Shown piece by piece: positions 1 through 7,764 of a DNA stretch of 39,044 nt. The position numbers and the translations under genes are program-made. The DNA is from Candidatus Neomarinimicrobiota bacterium (lineage in GTDB: Bacteria; Fidelibacterota; Fidelibacteria; Fidelibacterales; Fidelibacteraceae). Every line of letters starts with the position of its first letter. Position 1 is the stretch's first letter. Location of the stretch: assembly GCA_021157965.1 (NCBI GenBank), contig JAGGVO010000055.1, positions 1 to 39,044 on the forward strand. The letters are read 5' to 3'. The notes beneath the pieces were generated by a model. That model did not search any database and had not been told where the DNA came from. It saw only the letters and a program-made list of their open reading frames with translations.

Positions 1-30
1 ACCGAAGCCCGGGGCTATACCACGCCCTCT

Positions 31-133
31 AAACGCCTGAACACCTAAACGTCTAAACGTCTAAACGCCTAAACGTCTAAACGTCTAAACGTCTAAACGT
101 CTGAACGCCTAAACGTCTGAACGTCTAAACGTA
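31..133. repeat. Tandem octamer array (unit AAACGTCT, about 13 copies)
   Basis: Thirteen consecutive 8-base units read AAACGTCT or one- to three-base variants (GAACGCCT, AAACGCCT, GAACACCT) with no phase slip; the last copy is incomplete. The array ends about a dozen bases before the -35-like hexamer of the TetR promoter. It has no coding potential. It resembles the heptamer tracts found in other intergenic spaces of this window but has an 8-base period. Confidence 0.93.
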
Positions 134-144
134 AAAAATTCCTA

Positions 145-174
145 TTGACTAATATAACCTGTTTTCTTTAACAT
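145..174 (+). promoter_or_regulatory. Candidate sigma-70-like promoter of the TetR operon
   Basis: TTGACT (145-150) is followed after 18 bases by TAACAT (169-174). Both are close to the -35 and -10 consensus. A start site would then fall near 180-182, inside the palindrome at 179-196. The call rests on motif similarity and on its position upstream of the first gene of the operon. Confidence 0.5.
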
Positions 175-178
175 TAAT

Positions 179-196
179 TGACTGACCAGTCAGTCA
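179..196. promoter_or_regulatory. Palindromic TetR-type operator
   Basis: The sequence TGACTGACCAGTCAGTCA has two perfect 8-base inverted arms (179-186 and 189-196) around a CA centre. TetR-family operators are commonly palindromes of this size. Its place directly after the -10-like hexamer and before the ribosome binding site (AAGGAGA, 204-210) is what is expected for autorepression by the TetR protein encoded at 216. Confidence 0.7.
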
Positions 197-215
197 TGTT
201 AAAAAGGAGAAAATC

Positions 216-866
216 ATGTCGGCAATGCCGAAAGACAGCAGCAAAAAAGCGCGGATCATCAAAGCGGCCATGGATGTATTCGCCCGGGACGGGCTCCAAA
301 AAGGGACGGTAGATAAAATCGCCCGGCAGGCCGGAGTGGCCAAGGGGACGGTCTACGAGTATTTCCCCAGTAAAGAATCCATCTTTGAAGGAGTCCTGTA
401 TGAATTCTTTCTGAGCACATCCAAAAACATGAAGAAGGCTTTGGAAAAAGAATCCGATCCCGTCCAACGCTTTGATAACATGGTGGATCTCATGTTCGAC
501 CAGTGGGATTACATCATTACACACCCGGATGAATATGAGTGGATCATCCTGTATGAAATCTTCCTCTACATCCTCCGAAAAAAAAGAAACGGACATTCCC
601 ACTCACTTCTGGAAGATATTACAGATCAAATGTTTACACTCTTTGAACCGATGTTTGAAATCATACCCGGTTCACAAGAGCAAGATCAGGACATCACCGA
701 TACCAAATTAAAAAGTTACCTGCTTCTTTCCGCCCTTGATGGAATCACCAATTACTATTTTATGTTGCATACACGGTACGATCCCATAAAAATGCGTGAA
801 ATCACCAAAAAATTTTTAAAACGGGGACTGGGCATCGAAAACCGGTCCCGGGAGGAAAAATCATGA
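216..866 (+). CDS. TetR/AcrR-family transcriptional repressor
   Basis: A 216-residue one-component regulator that probably represses its own operon. The N-terminal helix-turn-helix spans about residues 12-57; the recognition part reads GTVDKIARQAGVAKGTVYEYF (split as GTVDKIARQAGV and AKGTVYEYF), a clear TetR signature. The helical ligand-binding domain fills the rest and is rich in aromatic residues, as in regulators of hydrophobic ligands. The start at 216 has AAGGAGA five bases upstream. The stop overlaps the next start by ATGA, so the LolA-like gene is translationally coupled. Expected ligands are substrates of the downstream MMPL pump; this is inferred from context only. Confidence 0.95.
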   Translation: MSAMPKDSSKKARIIKAAMDVFARDGLQKGTVDKIARQAGVAKGTVYEYFPSKESIFEGVLYEFFLSTSKNMKKALEKESDPVQRFDNMVDLMFDQWDYIITHPDEYEWIILYEIFLYILRKKRNGHSHSLLEDITDQMFTLFEPMFEIIPGSQEQDQDITDTKLKSYLLLSALDGITNYYFMLHTRYDPIKMREITKKFLKRGLGIENRSREEKS

Positions 867-1615
867 AAAAACGAACAGTCGCAATCCTTGTTTTTTTACT
901 ATCGGCATCCATACTGCCGGGACAGGATATGACGGGACCTGAAATCCTGGATAAAATGATGGAAGTGATGAATCCTGAATTCTCCCACGCGAAAATGAAG
1001 CAAACCATTCTCACCACAACGGGGAAAAACCGGACACTGGAATATGAGTCCTTCTCCGGCCAGGGCGGAAAAAATGTGATCATGCGCTACCTGGAACCGG
1101 CCCGGGTCCGGGGAAATGCCATGATGATGACGGATTTTTCCGATAATATCTGGATGTACAACAAAAGGACAAACCGTGTCCGGAAACTTGCTTCCCACGC
1201 CCGGAAACAAAAATTTGAAGGCTCTGATTTCACCTACGAAGATATGGGCAGCGGAGACACCTGGAAAGAGGATTACGAGACAATCCTTAAGGGAATGGGA
1301 AAAGCAGAGGGAGAACCCTGCTATGTGCTGGAAATGACAGCCAAATCAAGCAACCAGACCTATCAGAAACTCATTTGCTTTGTGGGACAGGAAGATTTCT
1401 GTCCCCGCCGCATCGATTATTACGAGGACCCGTCCATCCTGTTGAAATCATTAATCCTCTCCGATATTGAAATAATTCAGGATATCCCGACACCAATGAA
1501 AATGACAATGAAAAATCACCTGGAATCCTCTGAAACCACCATGGAATACACCGAAGTCACCTACGACGTGGAATATCCCGAATCATTTTTCAGCGAACGG
1601 AATCTTGTAAAATGA
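863..1615 (+). CDS. Outer membrane lipoprotein-sorting (LolA-like) periplasmic protein
   Basis: A 250-residue exported protein with a signal peptide (about residues 1-20, ending LPG before QDMTGPE). The mature part begins with the EILDKMMEVMNP segment typical of LolA-like proteins that accompany RND/MMPL transporters (PF17131 group). LolA folds are half-barrels that hold lipid in the periplasm. It overlaps the TetR stop by four bases and has GGAGG eight bases before its ATG. With the barrel protein and the MMPL pump downstream it probably forms a route for moving lipid or a hydrophobic molecule between the inner and outer membranes. The substrate cannot be read from sequence. Confidence 0.85.
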   Translation: MKKRTVAILVFLLSASILPGQDMTGPEILDKMMEVMNPEFSHAKMKQTILTTTGKNRTLEYESFSGQGGKNVIMRYLEPARVRGNAMMMTDFSDNIWMYNKRTNRVRKLASHARKQKFEGSDFTYEDMGSGDTWKEDYETILKGMGKAEGEPCYVLEMTAKSSNQTYQKLICFVGQEDFCPRRIDYYEDPSILLKSLILSDIEIIQDIPTPMKMTMKNHLESSETTMEYTEVTYDVEYPESFFSERNLVK

Positions 1616-1712
1616 TCCTTCCACAAAGGGCACAGAGACTCAGCATCTCGATGCGACCGCCTGAGGCATTCTACTCGATGACCGGGGAAGGATGGGAGAT
1701 TGGATGATTGGG

Positions 1713-1760
1713 GCCTGCCCCGTGAAATGAGCGCAGCGTATCTCACAGGGGATTGGATGG
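1713..1760. repeat. REP-like stem-loop element, copy 1
   Basis: A 48-base segment identical to 1903-1950. It can fold: CCCCGTGA (1719-1726) pairs with TCAC-A-GGGG (1742-1750) with a bulged A, extended by AT pairs around a loop of AGCGCAGCG. Short GC-rich stem-loops repeated in intergenic DNA are the hallmark of REP elements. Only two copies are visible here, so genome-wide abundance is unknown. Confidence 0.75.
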
Positions 1761-1767
1761 TAAGTAT

Positions 1768-1830
1768 CGAGGTGCGAGGTGCGAGTATCGAGGTGCGAGG
1801 GGCGAGTAGCGAGGGGCGAGGGTCGATGAT
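1768..1830. repeat. Degenerate heptamer tract (CGAGGTG)
   Basis: Nine consecutive 7-base units start with CGA: CGAGGTG twice, CGAGTAT, CGAGGTG, CGAGGGG, CGAGTAG, CGAGGGG, CGAGGGT, CGATGAT. The phase is constant across the tract. It lies between the two REP-like copies. Confidence 0.85.
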
Positions 1831-1863
1831 TACAGACCAGCTGTTTTTTTCTCAACCCCTTTC

Positions 1864-1891
1864 TTACACGTTACGCGTCACGCGTTACTTG
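1864..1891. repeat. Short heptamer tract (TTACGCG)
   Basis: Four units in phase: TTACACG, TTACGCG, TCACGCG, TTACTTG. It sits immediately before the second REP-like copy. Confidence 0.6.
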
Positions 1892-1902
1892 AAAAGATGA
1901 TT

Positions 1903-1950
1903 GCCTGCCCCGTGAAATGAGCGCAGCGTATCTCACAGGGGATTGGATGG
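1903..1950. repeat. REP-like stem-loop element, copy 2
   Basis: An exact 48-base copy of 1713-1760, in the same orientation and 190 bases downstream. It has the same foldable CCCCGTGA / TCACAGGGG arms. A short GATGATTG segment precedes both copies, with a two-base difference in spacing. Confidence 0.75.
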
Positions 1951-1956
1951 TTGGGA

Positions 1957-1991
1957 GTCACTGCCGACTGTCAACTGTCAACTGTCGACTA
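1957..1991. repeat. Heptamer tract (TCAACTG)
   Basis: Five units in phase: GTCACTG, CCGACTG, TCAACTG, TCAACTG, TCGACTA. It ends a few bases before the AAAGGA ribosome binding site of the barrel-protein gene at 2008. Confidence 0.7.
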
Positions 1992-2007
1992 AAATAAAGG
2001 ATATAAA

Positions 2008-3261
2008 ATGAAGGCGCCAAAAATACTATTCGTCCTCCTGCTGACAGCAGGGATGACCTATGCTGGTGTAAACTGGTACGGTTATTTTGAAAGTCAGGCA
2101 GATGGGGCCATCCTTCAGAGCGAATCCATTCTGTATGGCTATCACAAACTCCGGGCGGACCTGGAAACCAATCCCGGGGAAAATGTCCGGATCGGTGTCA
2201 ATGTCAATGCCAAACACATGTGGGGAGAAACAACCTTCAACTTGTTAGACTATCTTCCTGAGGGACTTTTAACTCCTCCGGCGCAGGATTCAACATCAAC
2301 CTATCCCGGCGAAATTCCCTATACATTCCGGGATACCGTCTATCTTGACAATATGTTTCTCCAACTCTACGGGAATAAATTCAGACTCACCCTGGGGAAA
2401 CAGCAAATCTCTCCCGGAACCGGCTATGTCTGGAATCCCACCGATATCTTCAATGTAAAAGATATCATGGATCCGGGATATGAACAAACGGGAGTTATGG
2501 CGTTAGGACTGGATATTTACCCGAAAACAGGAAACAGTATTTTTATTGCAGTCCGGCCGAAAGAGGATTTGGATCATACCACCTGGTATGCCCGGATCCG
2601 CCAGACTACAGCCGCCCTGGATGTAAGTCTGAATATTGCACAATATGCCTGGACGGAAACGGGATTTTATGAACCCTATTTCTTCCCCTGGGAGCAGACC
2701 TATAAACGGTTTATGGCGGGAACGGCCTTTTCGGCCGATATTGCGGGCATAGGCCTGCACGGTGAATATGCCTACAACCGGCTCAACAATCCGGCTTTTT
2801 CCATACAGAAACCCGAAGGTATCAAAATGCCATTCTTCCCTGAACAAACGGTACGATTTACATCCGGTGAGCACTACATTGAATATCTGCTGGGTATTGA
2901 TTATACCTTTGATAACTCCCTTTTTGTCATGGCCGAATACTTTCACAGCGACTTTGGCAAAGAAAAAAACGAACTTGTTTTTAACGACTTTATTCAATAT
3001 ATATCCGGCACAACCCGCAGCCTTAACCGGGATTACCTCTTTTTCCAGGCCATGTATCCTGTGACGGATCTGACAACCTCCACCGCCTTTATCATCAGCA
3101 ATCTCAATGATCAAAGCACAGTCCTGAACTTCCAATTGTCCACAACCCTCGGCAACAACATAGAGACGGACATTCTGGGCTCCTGGTTTGTAGGTGACGA
3201 GGACACGGAATTCGGCGCCCAGAAAGCGGCCGCCCGAATCCGTCTGAAAGTTTACTTTTAA
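2008..3261 (+). CDS. Outer-membrane beta-barrel protein of the RND operon
   Basis: A 417-residue protein with a signal peptide (about residues 1-19, cleavage near TYA/GVNW). The mature part has alternating hydrophobic and polar residues typical of amphipathic strands, many aromatic girdle residues, and a C-terminal segment ending RLKVYF. A terminal phenylalanine is the usual BAM-recognition feature. The segment LYGNKFRLTLGKQQIS resembles barrel proteins encoded with LolA-like/MMPL pairs. AAAGGA lies six bases before the start. A role as outer-membrane partner of the export system is inferred from position; I cannot name the exact family. Confidence 0.75.
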   Translation: MKAPKILFVLLLTAGMTYAGVNWYGYFESQADGAILQSESILYGYHKLRADLETNPGENVRIGVNVNAKHMWGETTFNLLDYLPEGLLTPPAQDSTSTYPGEIPYTFRDTVYLDNMFLQLYGNKFRLTLGKQQISPGTGYVWNPTDIFNVKDIMDPGYEQTGVMALGLDIYPKTGNSIFIAVRPKEDLDHTTWYARIRQTTAALDVSLNIAQYAWTETGFYEPYFFPWEQTYKRFMAGTAFSADIAGIGLHGEYAYNRLNNPAFSIQKPEGIKMPFFPEQTVRFTSGEHYIEYLLGIDYTFDNSLFVMAEYFHSDFGKEKNELVFNDFIQYISGTTRSLNRDYLFFQAMYPVTDLTTSTAFIISNLNDQSTVLNFQLSTTLGNNIETDILGSWFVGDEDTEFGAQKAAARIRLKVYF

Positions 3262-3305
3262 ATAACTCCATATCATGATCATGTGGCACTGTAAGGAGAT
3301 TCTCC

Positions 3306-6065
3306 ATGATTAACCGACTTTTAAAAGCAACCGGACGCTTTGCAGCGTATCATCCCTGGATCCTTTTCGCCGTTATCCTTCTCCTGACCGTTGTTTTCGG
3401 CATCCTTTCTTCCCGGATTCAAATGAATATGAACATGAATATTCTTCTTCCTGAAGATGAACCCATTGTGGAAGAATACAACCTGATCATGAAAGAATTT
3501 GAAGGGGCATCAAATATTATCGTGACGGCTCAGGGAAATCCGGATGATCTGATCGCCTATGTGGAACACGTGGTCCCTAAAATTGAAAACTTTGACAGTT
3601 GGATTGTCACCGAAGCATCCGATAAGGTCCGTCGGCAACATGAGCAGGCTCTCGAAAAAGTCAGAAAAGGGTTCACGGATCCCAAACCGGAAGGGTATTT
3701 TCAACGGGTGGATTACAAAGTGCCGCCGGATTTCCTCCAAAATCACGGACTCATGCTCATCAAGCCAAAGGATATGGAAAACAGTCGGGGGCTCTTTTTA
3801 AATCCGGGACTTGGAGAATTTCTCACGAACCTGAATAATTCTCTGGAAAAGGAATATATCCAAAGCGAAGAAAAAATATCCACGACCCTGCGGGAACAAC
3901 AAGCTGTTGCGTTTCTGGATGAAATTGAACTGTTTACCGACGCCCTTGAAGACGGGCTTTTCGGAAATGAACCGGAAAAGCAGGCACAATTAGCCGTGGA
4001 TGCCATAACAACCGGTTCTCCCTATTTTTTTTCTCCCGAACGGGATCTGCTTTTATTCATGGTTATTCCCTCCTTTAATATCTTGGATATGGACTGGCTT
4101 ATGCCGGCGGTAAACGGGCTGGAAGAACTGCTGGAAAAGGAAGCTGAAGACTATAATGTCACTGTCGGGCTTACCGGCTCCATGACACTGGGGCGGGATG
4201 AAATGGATGCCGCAATGGAGGATTCCATGACGCTGACGATGATTGCCATTGTCGCTGTCCTTCTCCTCTTTATGGTTTCATTCCGTATGGTCAGCGCGCC
4301 TGTCCTGGCTGTGATCAATCTGCTGATCGGTGTAATATGGGCGATGGGGCTCTCATACCTGATGGTGGGCATTCTCAATATGTTTACAGCTATGATGGCT
4401 ATTATTCTTATCGGCCTGGGCATCGACTTTTCGGTCCATATTATCAGTGTTTACACGGAACTGCGAAACCTGGGGGTCAAAGCGGAAGAAGCCATCATCA
4501 GCACTTTGGAAAAAGTCGGGAAAGGGATTATCACCGGCGGACTCACTACCGCTGCCGCTTTTCTGACACTGATGATCGGCAGGAGCCGGGCTTTTACCGA
4601 ATTCGGACTGGTCTGTGGAATCGGATTGATTATTATCATGATCTCTACCATCCTTACTCTGCCAACCCTTCTCATGATTCAGAACAAAGTGTGGCTCCGC
4701 AGAAAGAAAGAACACCGGATTTCCCGGGATATTACCTACGGCTTTATCGGAAGACTGGCCAAAACCATTCACAATCACCAGCGCTTCAGCATAGGAGCCC
4801 TGATTGTGGTGACCGGCCTTTTCATCTGGCAGACAACCCGGTTGAAAACAGATTATAACTATCTGAATTTGGAACCGGAGGGATTGAAATCCATCATGCT
4901 TCAAGACACCCTTATCAAGAAATTCAACATGAGCATGGATATGGGGAATATCACGGCAACCACCCTCCAGGAAAATGAAATCATTACCGAAAAAGCCAGA
5001 GCCTTAAACAGTGTGAGTTTTGTGGAATCCCTCACCGATTATATTCCACCAAAGGAAAACCAGATGAAACGGGCGGAAATTGCATCGGGAATCCGGACTA
5101 TCATGAAATCTGCTTCACCCGAGGGCTTTGTAGGTCCTGATGAGTATGATGCCTTTCTGGAAGAATTGATGAGACTGGAAATGAACATTATTGAGATGCA
5201 GGATATGGCTTTTGTGGGAGGACAGGATCTGTTGGATCGGAAAGCCATGAGACTGGTAGGACACCCCACGAAAGAAAACATAAAAGGGAATTTGTCACAA
5301 CTTATCTCCAGCCTGAGTGAAATGGAAAGCATGCCGGATAACCTGATACCTTTTTCACGCACCTTCCGACGCCAGTATCGTGAACGGGTGATTCGTATGG
5401 CCAACCCGGAGAAAATCACGCTGGATATGCTTCCCCCCATGATCCGGGAGAAATACGTTAATGACGACCAAAACCTCTTTCTTATCACCATTTATCCCAA
5501 GGGAAATATCTGGAATGAGCAAAACATTAAGAATTTTTCCCGGGAACTGCAGGAGATATCCCCCCGTATTTCCGGGTTACCACTCCTGATGAACCGGCTG
5601 ATGATCATTATGGGGAAAGACGGCAAACGGGCAGTCTTGCTCACACTGGGTATTGTCTTTCTTTTACTGCTTCTGGATTTCGGCCGTTTCCGGGATGCCA
5701 TTTTGGCCATGACACCCATGGTAGTCGGCATTCTGTGGACGACCGGACTCATGGGGCTTCTGGGACTGAAGATCAATCTTTTAAATATCATGGCCATTCC
5801 CCTCATCGTCGGAATCGGAATCGATGACGGTGTCCACCTGATCCACCGCTGGCATATCGAAAAAAATATCTATCACGCCTTCGCCAGTACAGGGAAGGCG
5901 GTTATCATTACAAGCCTTACCACCATGCTCAGTTTCGGCAGCCTGGTTTTTGCCACCTACCGGGGATTCGGCAGTTTCGGCATAGCCCTTTTCATAGGGA
6001 CAGGCATGTGCTTATTGGCTTCTATACTGATTTTGCCGGGATTCCTTAAAAAAAATGATGAGTGA
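3306..6065 (+). CDS. MMPL/RND-family transporter
   Basis: A 919-residue inner-membrane pump with the duplicated RND layout. A first transmembrane helix (about 17-37) leads to a large periplasmic domain and a block of five helices (about 308-460). The same pattern repeats in the second half, with helices near 495-515 and 775-915. Each half has the MMPL signature in its helix 4 region: GLGIDFSVH near residue 370 and GIGIDDGVH near residue 836. The acidic residues there are expected to carry protons. Lengths and motifs fit the HpnN/MmpL-like branch that exports lipids rather than the larger drug pumps. AAGGAG lies seven bases before the start. Confidence 0.92.
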   Translation: MINRLLKATGRFAAYHPWILFAVILLLTVVFGILSSRIQMNMNMNILLPEDEPIVEEYNLIMKEFEGASNIIVTAQGNPDDLIAYVEHVVPKIENFDSWIVTEASDKVRRQHEQALEKVRKGFTDPKPEGYFQRVDYKVPPDFLQNHGLMLIKPKDMENSRGLFLNPGLGEFLTNLNNSLEKEYIQSEEKISTTLREQQAVAFLDEIELFTDALEDGLFGNEPEKQAQLAVDAITTGSPYFFSPERDLLLFMVIPSFNILDMDWLMPAVNGLEELLEKEAEDYNVTVGLTGSMTLGRDEMDAAMEDSMTLTMIAIVAVLLLFMVSFRMVSAPVLAVINLLIGVIWAMGLSYLMVGILNMFTAMMAIILIGLGIDFSVHIISVYTELRNLGVKAEEAIISTLEKVGKGIITGGLTTAAAFLTLMIGRSRAFTEFGLVCGIGLIIIMISTILTLPTLLMIQNKVWLRRKKEHRISRDITYGFIGRLAKTIHNHQRFSIGALIVVTGLFIWQTTRLKTDYNYLNLEPEGLKSIMLQDTLIKKFNMSMDMGNITATTLQENEIITEKARALNSVSFVESLTDYIPPKENQMKRAEIASGIRTIMKSASPEGFVGPDEYDAFLEELMRLEMNIIEMQDMAFVGGQDLLDRKAMRLVGHPTKENIKGNLSQLISSLSEMESMPDNLIPFSRTFRRQYRERVIRMANPEKITLDMLPPMIREKYVNDDQNLFLITIYPKGNIWNEQNIKNFSRELQEISPRISGLPLLMNRLMIIMGKDGKRAVLLTLGIVFLLLLLDFGRFRDAILAMTPMVVGILWTTGLMGLLGLKINLLNIMAIPLIVGIGIDDGVHLIHRWHIEKNIYHAFASTGKAVIITSLTTMLSFGSLVFATYRGFGSFGIALFIGTGMCLLASILILPGFLKKNDE

Positions 6066-6431
6066 TGTCCCTCGATATAGTTGCTTTCAACAGCCCGCTC
6101 TGTCACTGTGCTGAGTTGGGGTTGAATTCAGGGGTTTATGAATTCATGGATTTATGGAGTCATGGGTTGGGTCAATACATAGGAAATACATATTCATAAA
6201 ATTCTTATCTCACTATATAGGAAGATGATTATGTGTGTGAGCCCCCGGGGATAAAATAATCCCGCCGGCAATCAAATGCAAGATTATATTATTTTTAATA
6301 TATCTTGTTTTTATTCCTTCGTATTTTCGCACCCTCACCTCCTCTCTCCTCTTCACTCTTTCACTCCTCCACCTCTCCCATTAACCTTTTCCAACAATCT
6401 GTGTCAAACAATTGAGCAGCAAAGGATGGCA
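6066..6431. other. Intergenic region upstream of the ECF sigma gene
   Basis: A 366-base gap between the MMPL gene and the sigma factor gene. The open frame of the sigma gene continues upstream to 6276, but that stretch encodes low-complexity sequence (Pro/Ser/Leu-rich) from a pyrimidine-rich heptamer tract (6331-6379), so I treat it as non-coding. AT-rich DNA at 6170-6310 could hold the promoter; no hexamer pair stands out. Confidence 0.6.
6331..6379. repeat. Pyrimidine-rich heptamer tract
   Basis: About seven loosely matching 7-base units: ACCCTCA, CCTCCTC, TCTCCTC, TTCACTC, TTTCACT, CCTCCAC, CTCTCCC. The periodicity is weaker than in the other tracts, so simple pyrimidine bias is an alternative. 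Confidence 0.45.
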
Positions 6432-6905
6432 ATGCGTAAAAAAGAACAATTTGAGATCTGGCTCAGGGAGTATTATGATATGATCTACAGCACAGTGATC
6501 CGCATTACAGGCAACGAAGATGACACACTGGATTGTGTACAGGAGGTTTTCATCACGGCCTGGAAAAAGATGCACACCTTTCGCGGTGAATCCTCTCCTG
6601 CAACCTGGCTCAGACGGATTGCCATGAATAAAGCATACAATTTTGTCCAACGGGATCAGTCCGGACGCTGGAACGAGTTTGAAGAGAGAAGCTTTGAAAA
6701 TCTTCCCGAGACAAATGAAGATGCACTCCCTGATTTCAAAGAGGAATGGCTAAGCTTGCTTTCCCCCCTTGAACGCAGTGTGCTCACGGCCCGGATGGAC
6801 GGATTATCATACAAAGAGATTGCAACACTGTTTTCAACCACGGAAAACAGTGCCAAAGTTTCGTATCACAAGGGTATACAAAAATTAAAGAAGGTGCTGA
6901 CATGA
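6432..6905 (+). CDS. ECF-type RNA polymerase sigma factor (sigma-70 family)
   Basis: A 157-residue ECF sigma factor with only regions 2 and 4. Region 2 (about residues 10-75) includes DCVQEVFITAWKKMHTFRG and the WLRRIAMNKAYNF segment that binds core polymerase and the -10 element. Region 4 (about 105-155) includes LSPLERSVLTARMDGLSYKE (helix-turn-helix for the -35). I start at 6432 because AAAGGA (6421-6426) is five bases upstream and family members begin near here. ATG 6426 is possible, and the longer frame from 6276 is unlikely. The stop overlaps the next gene by ATGA, the classic coupling with an anti-sigma factor. Confidence 0.93.
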   Translation: MRKKEQFEIWLREYYDMIYSTVIRITGNEDDTLDCVQEVFITAWKKMHTFRGESSPATWLRRIAMNKAYNFVQRDQSGRWNEFEERSFENLPETNEDALPDFKEEWLSLLSPLERSVLTARMDGLSYKEIATLFSTTENSAKVSYHKGIQKLKKVLT

Positions 6906-7279
6906 AACAGCAGGACCAATACATCTTAAGCAAACTGGATAAGGCCCTGAATAATGCCTTTCCCTGTCCTCCCGGTTCAGCAGAACATTGCGATGAAATA
7001 CTGAATCAGGTAAACCGCATACACCGGCGGACTTTTCTTCAGCGCGTCAGTCTTGGCGCTGCAACGGCAGCTGCCGTTCTTGTCCTCACCCTGACAAAAC
7101 CGTGGAATCCACAGCATTCTTCGTGGGACATCCCTTCCGAACTGGCAGGTTACTACTATCCGGAAGCAACACAAACCATTGAATTCGATGTGTCCCGCGA
7201 AGCCATTCTGGAATACCTGGTTGAAACGGAAAACATCTATCAACTGGATGAGTTGATGGATGAATACACCATAAATTGA
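6902..7279 (+). CDS. Putative membrane-anchored anti-sigma factor
   Basis: A 125-residue protein with a cytoplasmic N-terminal part (about 1-45), one transmembrane helix (about 49-65, after the basic stretch RIHRRTFLQR) and a short acidic periplasmic tail. Size, topology and the four-base overlap with the sigma gene match anti-sigma factors. No zinc-type HxxxCxxC motif is present, although Cys22, His29 and Cys30 lie in the N-terminal part. I do not recognise the exact family. The role is inferred from topology and gene order. It probably holds the sigma factor until a periplasmic signal, perhaps through the Spy-like proteins, releases it. Confidence 0.7.
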   Translation: MKQQDQYILSKLDKALNNAFPCPPGSAEHCDEILNQVNRIHRRTFLQRVSLGAATAAAVLVLTLTKPWNPQHSSWDIPSELAGYYYPEATQTIEFDVSREAILEYLVETENIYQLDELMDEYTIN

Positions 7280-7287
7280 GGTGAAAT

Positions 7288-7764
7288 ATGAAAACATCTG
7301 TAAAAACCATTCTGTTGATTATGATTCTTTCCCTCCCACTGGCGGCACAAATGCATCATCCCATGATGCCATCTAATCCACGGATGGAAAGTATGATGAT
7401 TTATCACATGACGGAATATCTTGAACTCAGCCCCGAACAGGCCGAGACGTTTTTTCCCATGATGCGCAGCCATCAGGATAAAATGGAAGCCTGCTATGAT
7501 AAAATTCGGGCCTTGTGTGATAAAACCAATCAGGAGGCCGGGAGTGATACCTATTCGGAAAAAGATCTGGAAACCACTCTTTCAGCGCTTCAAAATATTG
7601 AAAAAGAAATTCTGGAAGAAAAGGAAAACTTTATCCTGGAGCTGAAACCCGTTTTAAGTCCTTCTCAAAGGGCAAAACTCCTCTTTTTTGACGAGGAATT
7701 CCGCAAACAGCTCCGGATGAGATTAAAACAAACTGAACACTATAATAAAAGGAGAAGACCATGA
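7288..7764 (+). CDS. Spy/CpxP-like periplasmic protein (LTxxQ type)
   Basis: A 158-residue exported protein with a signal peptide (about 1-21, cleavage after LAA). The mature N-terminus is rich in Met and His (MHHPMMP, then more Met), which suggests metal contact. Two LTxxQ-like motifs, LSPEQ and LSPSQ, flank a long helical, charged middle. This is the layout of Spy, CpxP and CnrX-type chaperone or metal-sensing proteins. A GAGGTG ribosome site precedes the start. The stop overlaps the next Spy-like gene by ATGA. Probable job: stress chaperone or periplasmic sensor for the sigma/anti-sigma pair; the exact signal is unknown. Confidence 0.75.
   Translation: MKTSVKTILLIMILSLPLAAQMHHPMMPSNPRMESMMIYHMTEYLELSPEQAETFFPMMRSHQDKMEACYDKIRALCDKTNQEAGSDTYSEKDLETTLSALQNIEKEILEEKENFILELKPVLSPSQRAKLLFFDEEFRKQLRMRLKQTEHYNKRRRP

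Larger units (their letters stand above)
1616..2007. other. Repeat-filled intergenic region inside the RND operon
   Basis: This 392-base gap separates the LolA-like gene from the outer-membrane protein gene. It holds two copies of a 48-base REP-like element (1713-1760 and 1903-1950) and three heptamer tracts: CGAGGTG-type at 1768-1830, TTACGCG-type at 1864-1891 and TCAACTG-type at 1957-1991. I see no gene. AAAGGA at 1996-2001 serves the next ORF. The amount of repeat DNA suggests the operon may be split here. Confidence 0.8.

Noticed and set aside
174-602. 142-residue minus-strand frame over the TetR gene
   Set aside because: Antisense shadow; the plus-strand TetR gene has a full domain and ribosome site.
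2503-3282. 259-residue minus-strand frame over the barrel-protein gene
   Set aside because: It is a shadow of the clearly coding plus-strand gene and has no ribosome site or recognisable domain.
4353-4904. 183-residue minus-strand frame over the MMPL gene
   Set aside because: Antisense shadow rich in His and Gln from the opposite strand of transmembrane codons.
6276-6431. Longer N-terminus for the ECF sigma gene
   Set aside because: It encodes low-complexity residues from a pyrimidine-rich tract, and a good ribosome site sits before ATG 6432.
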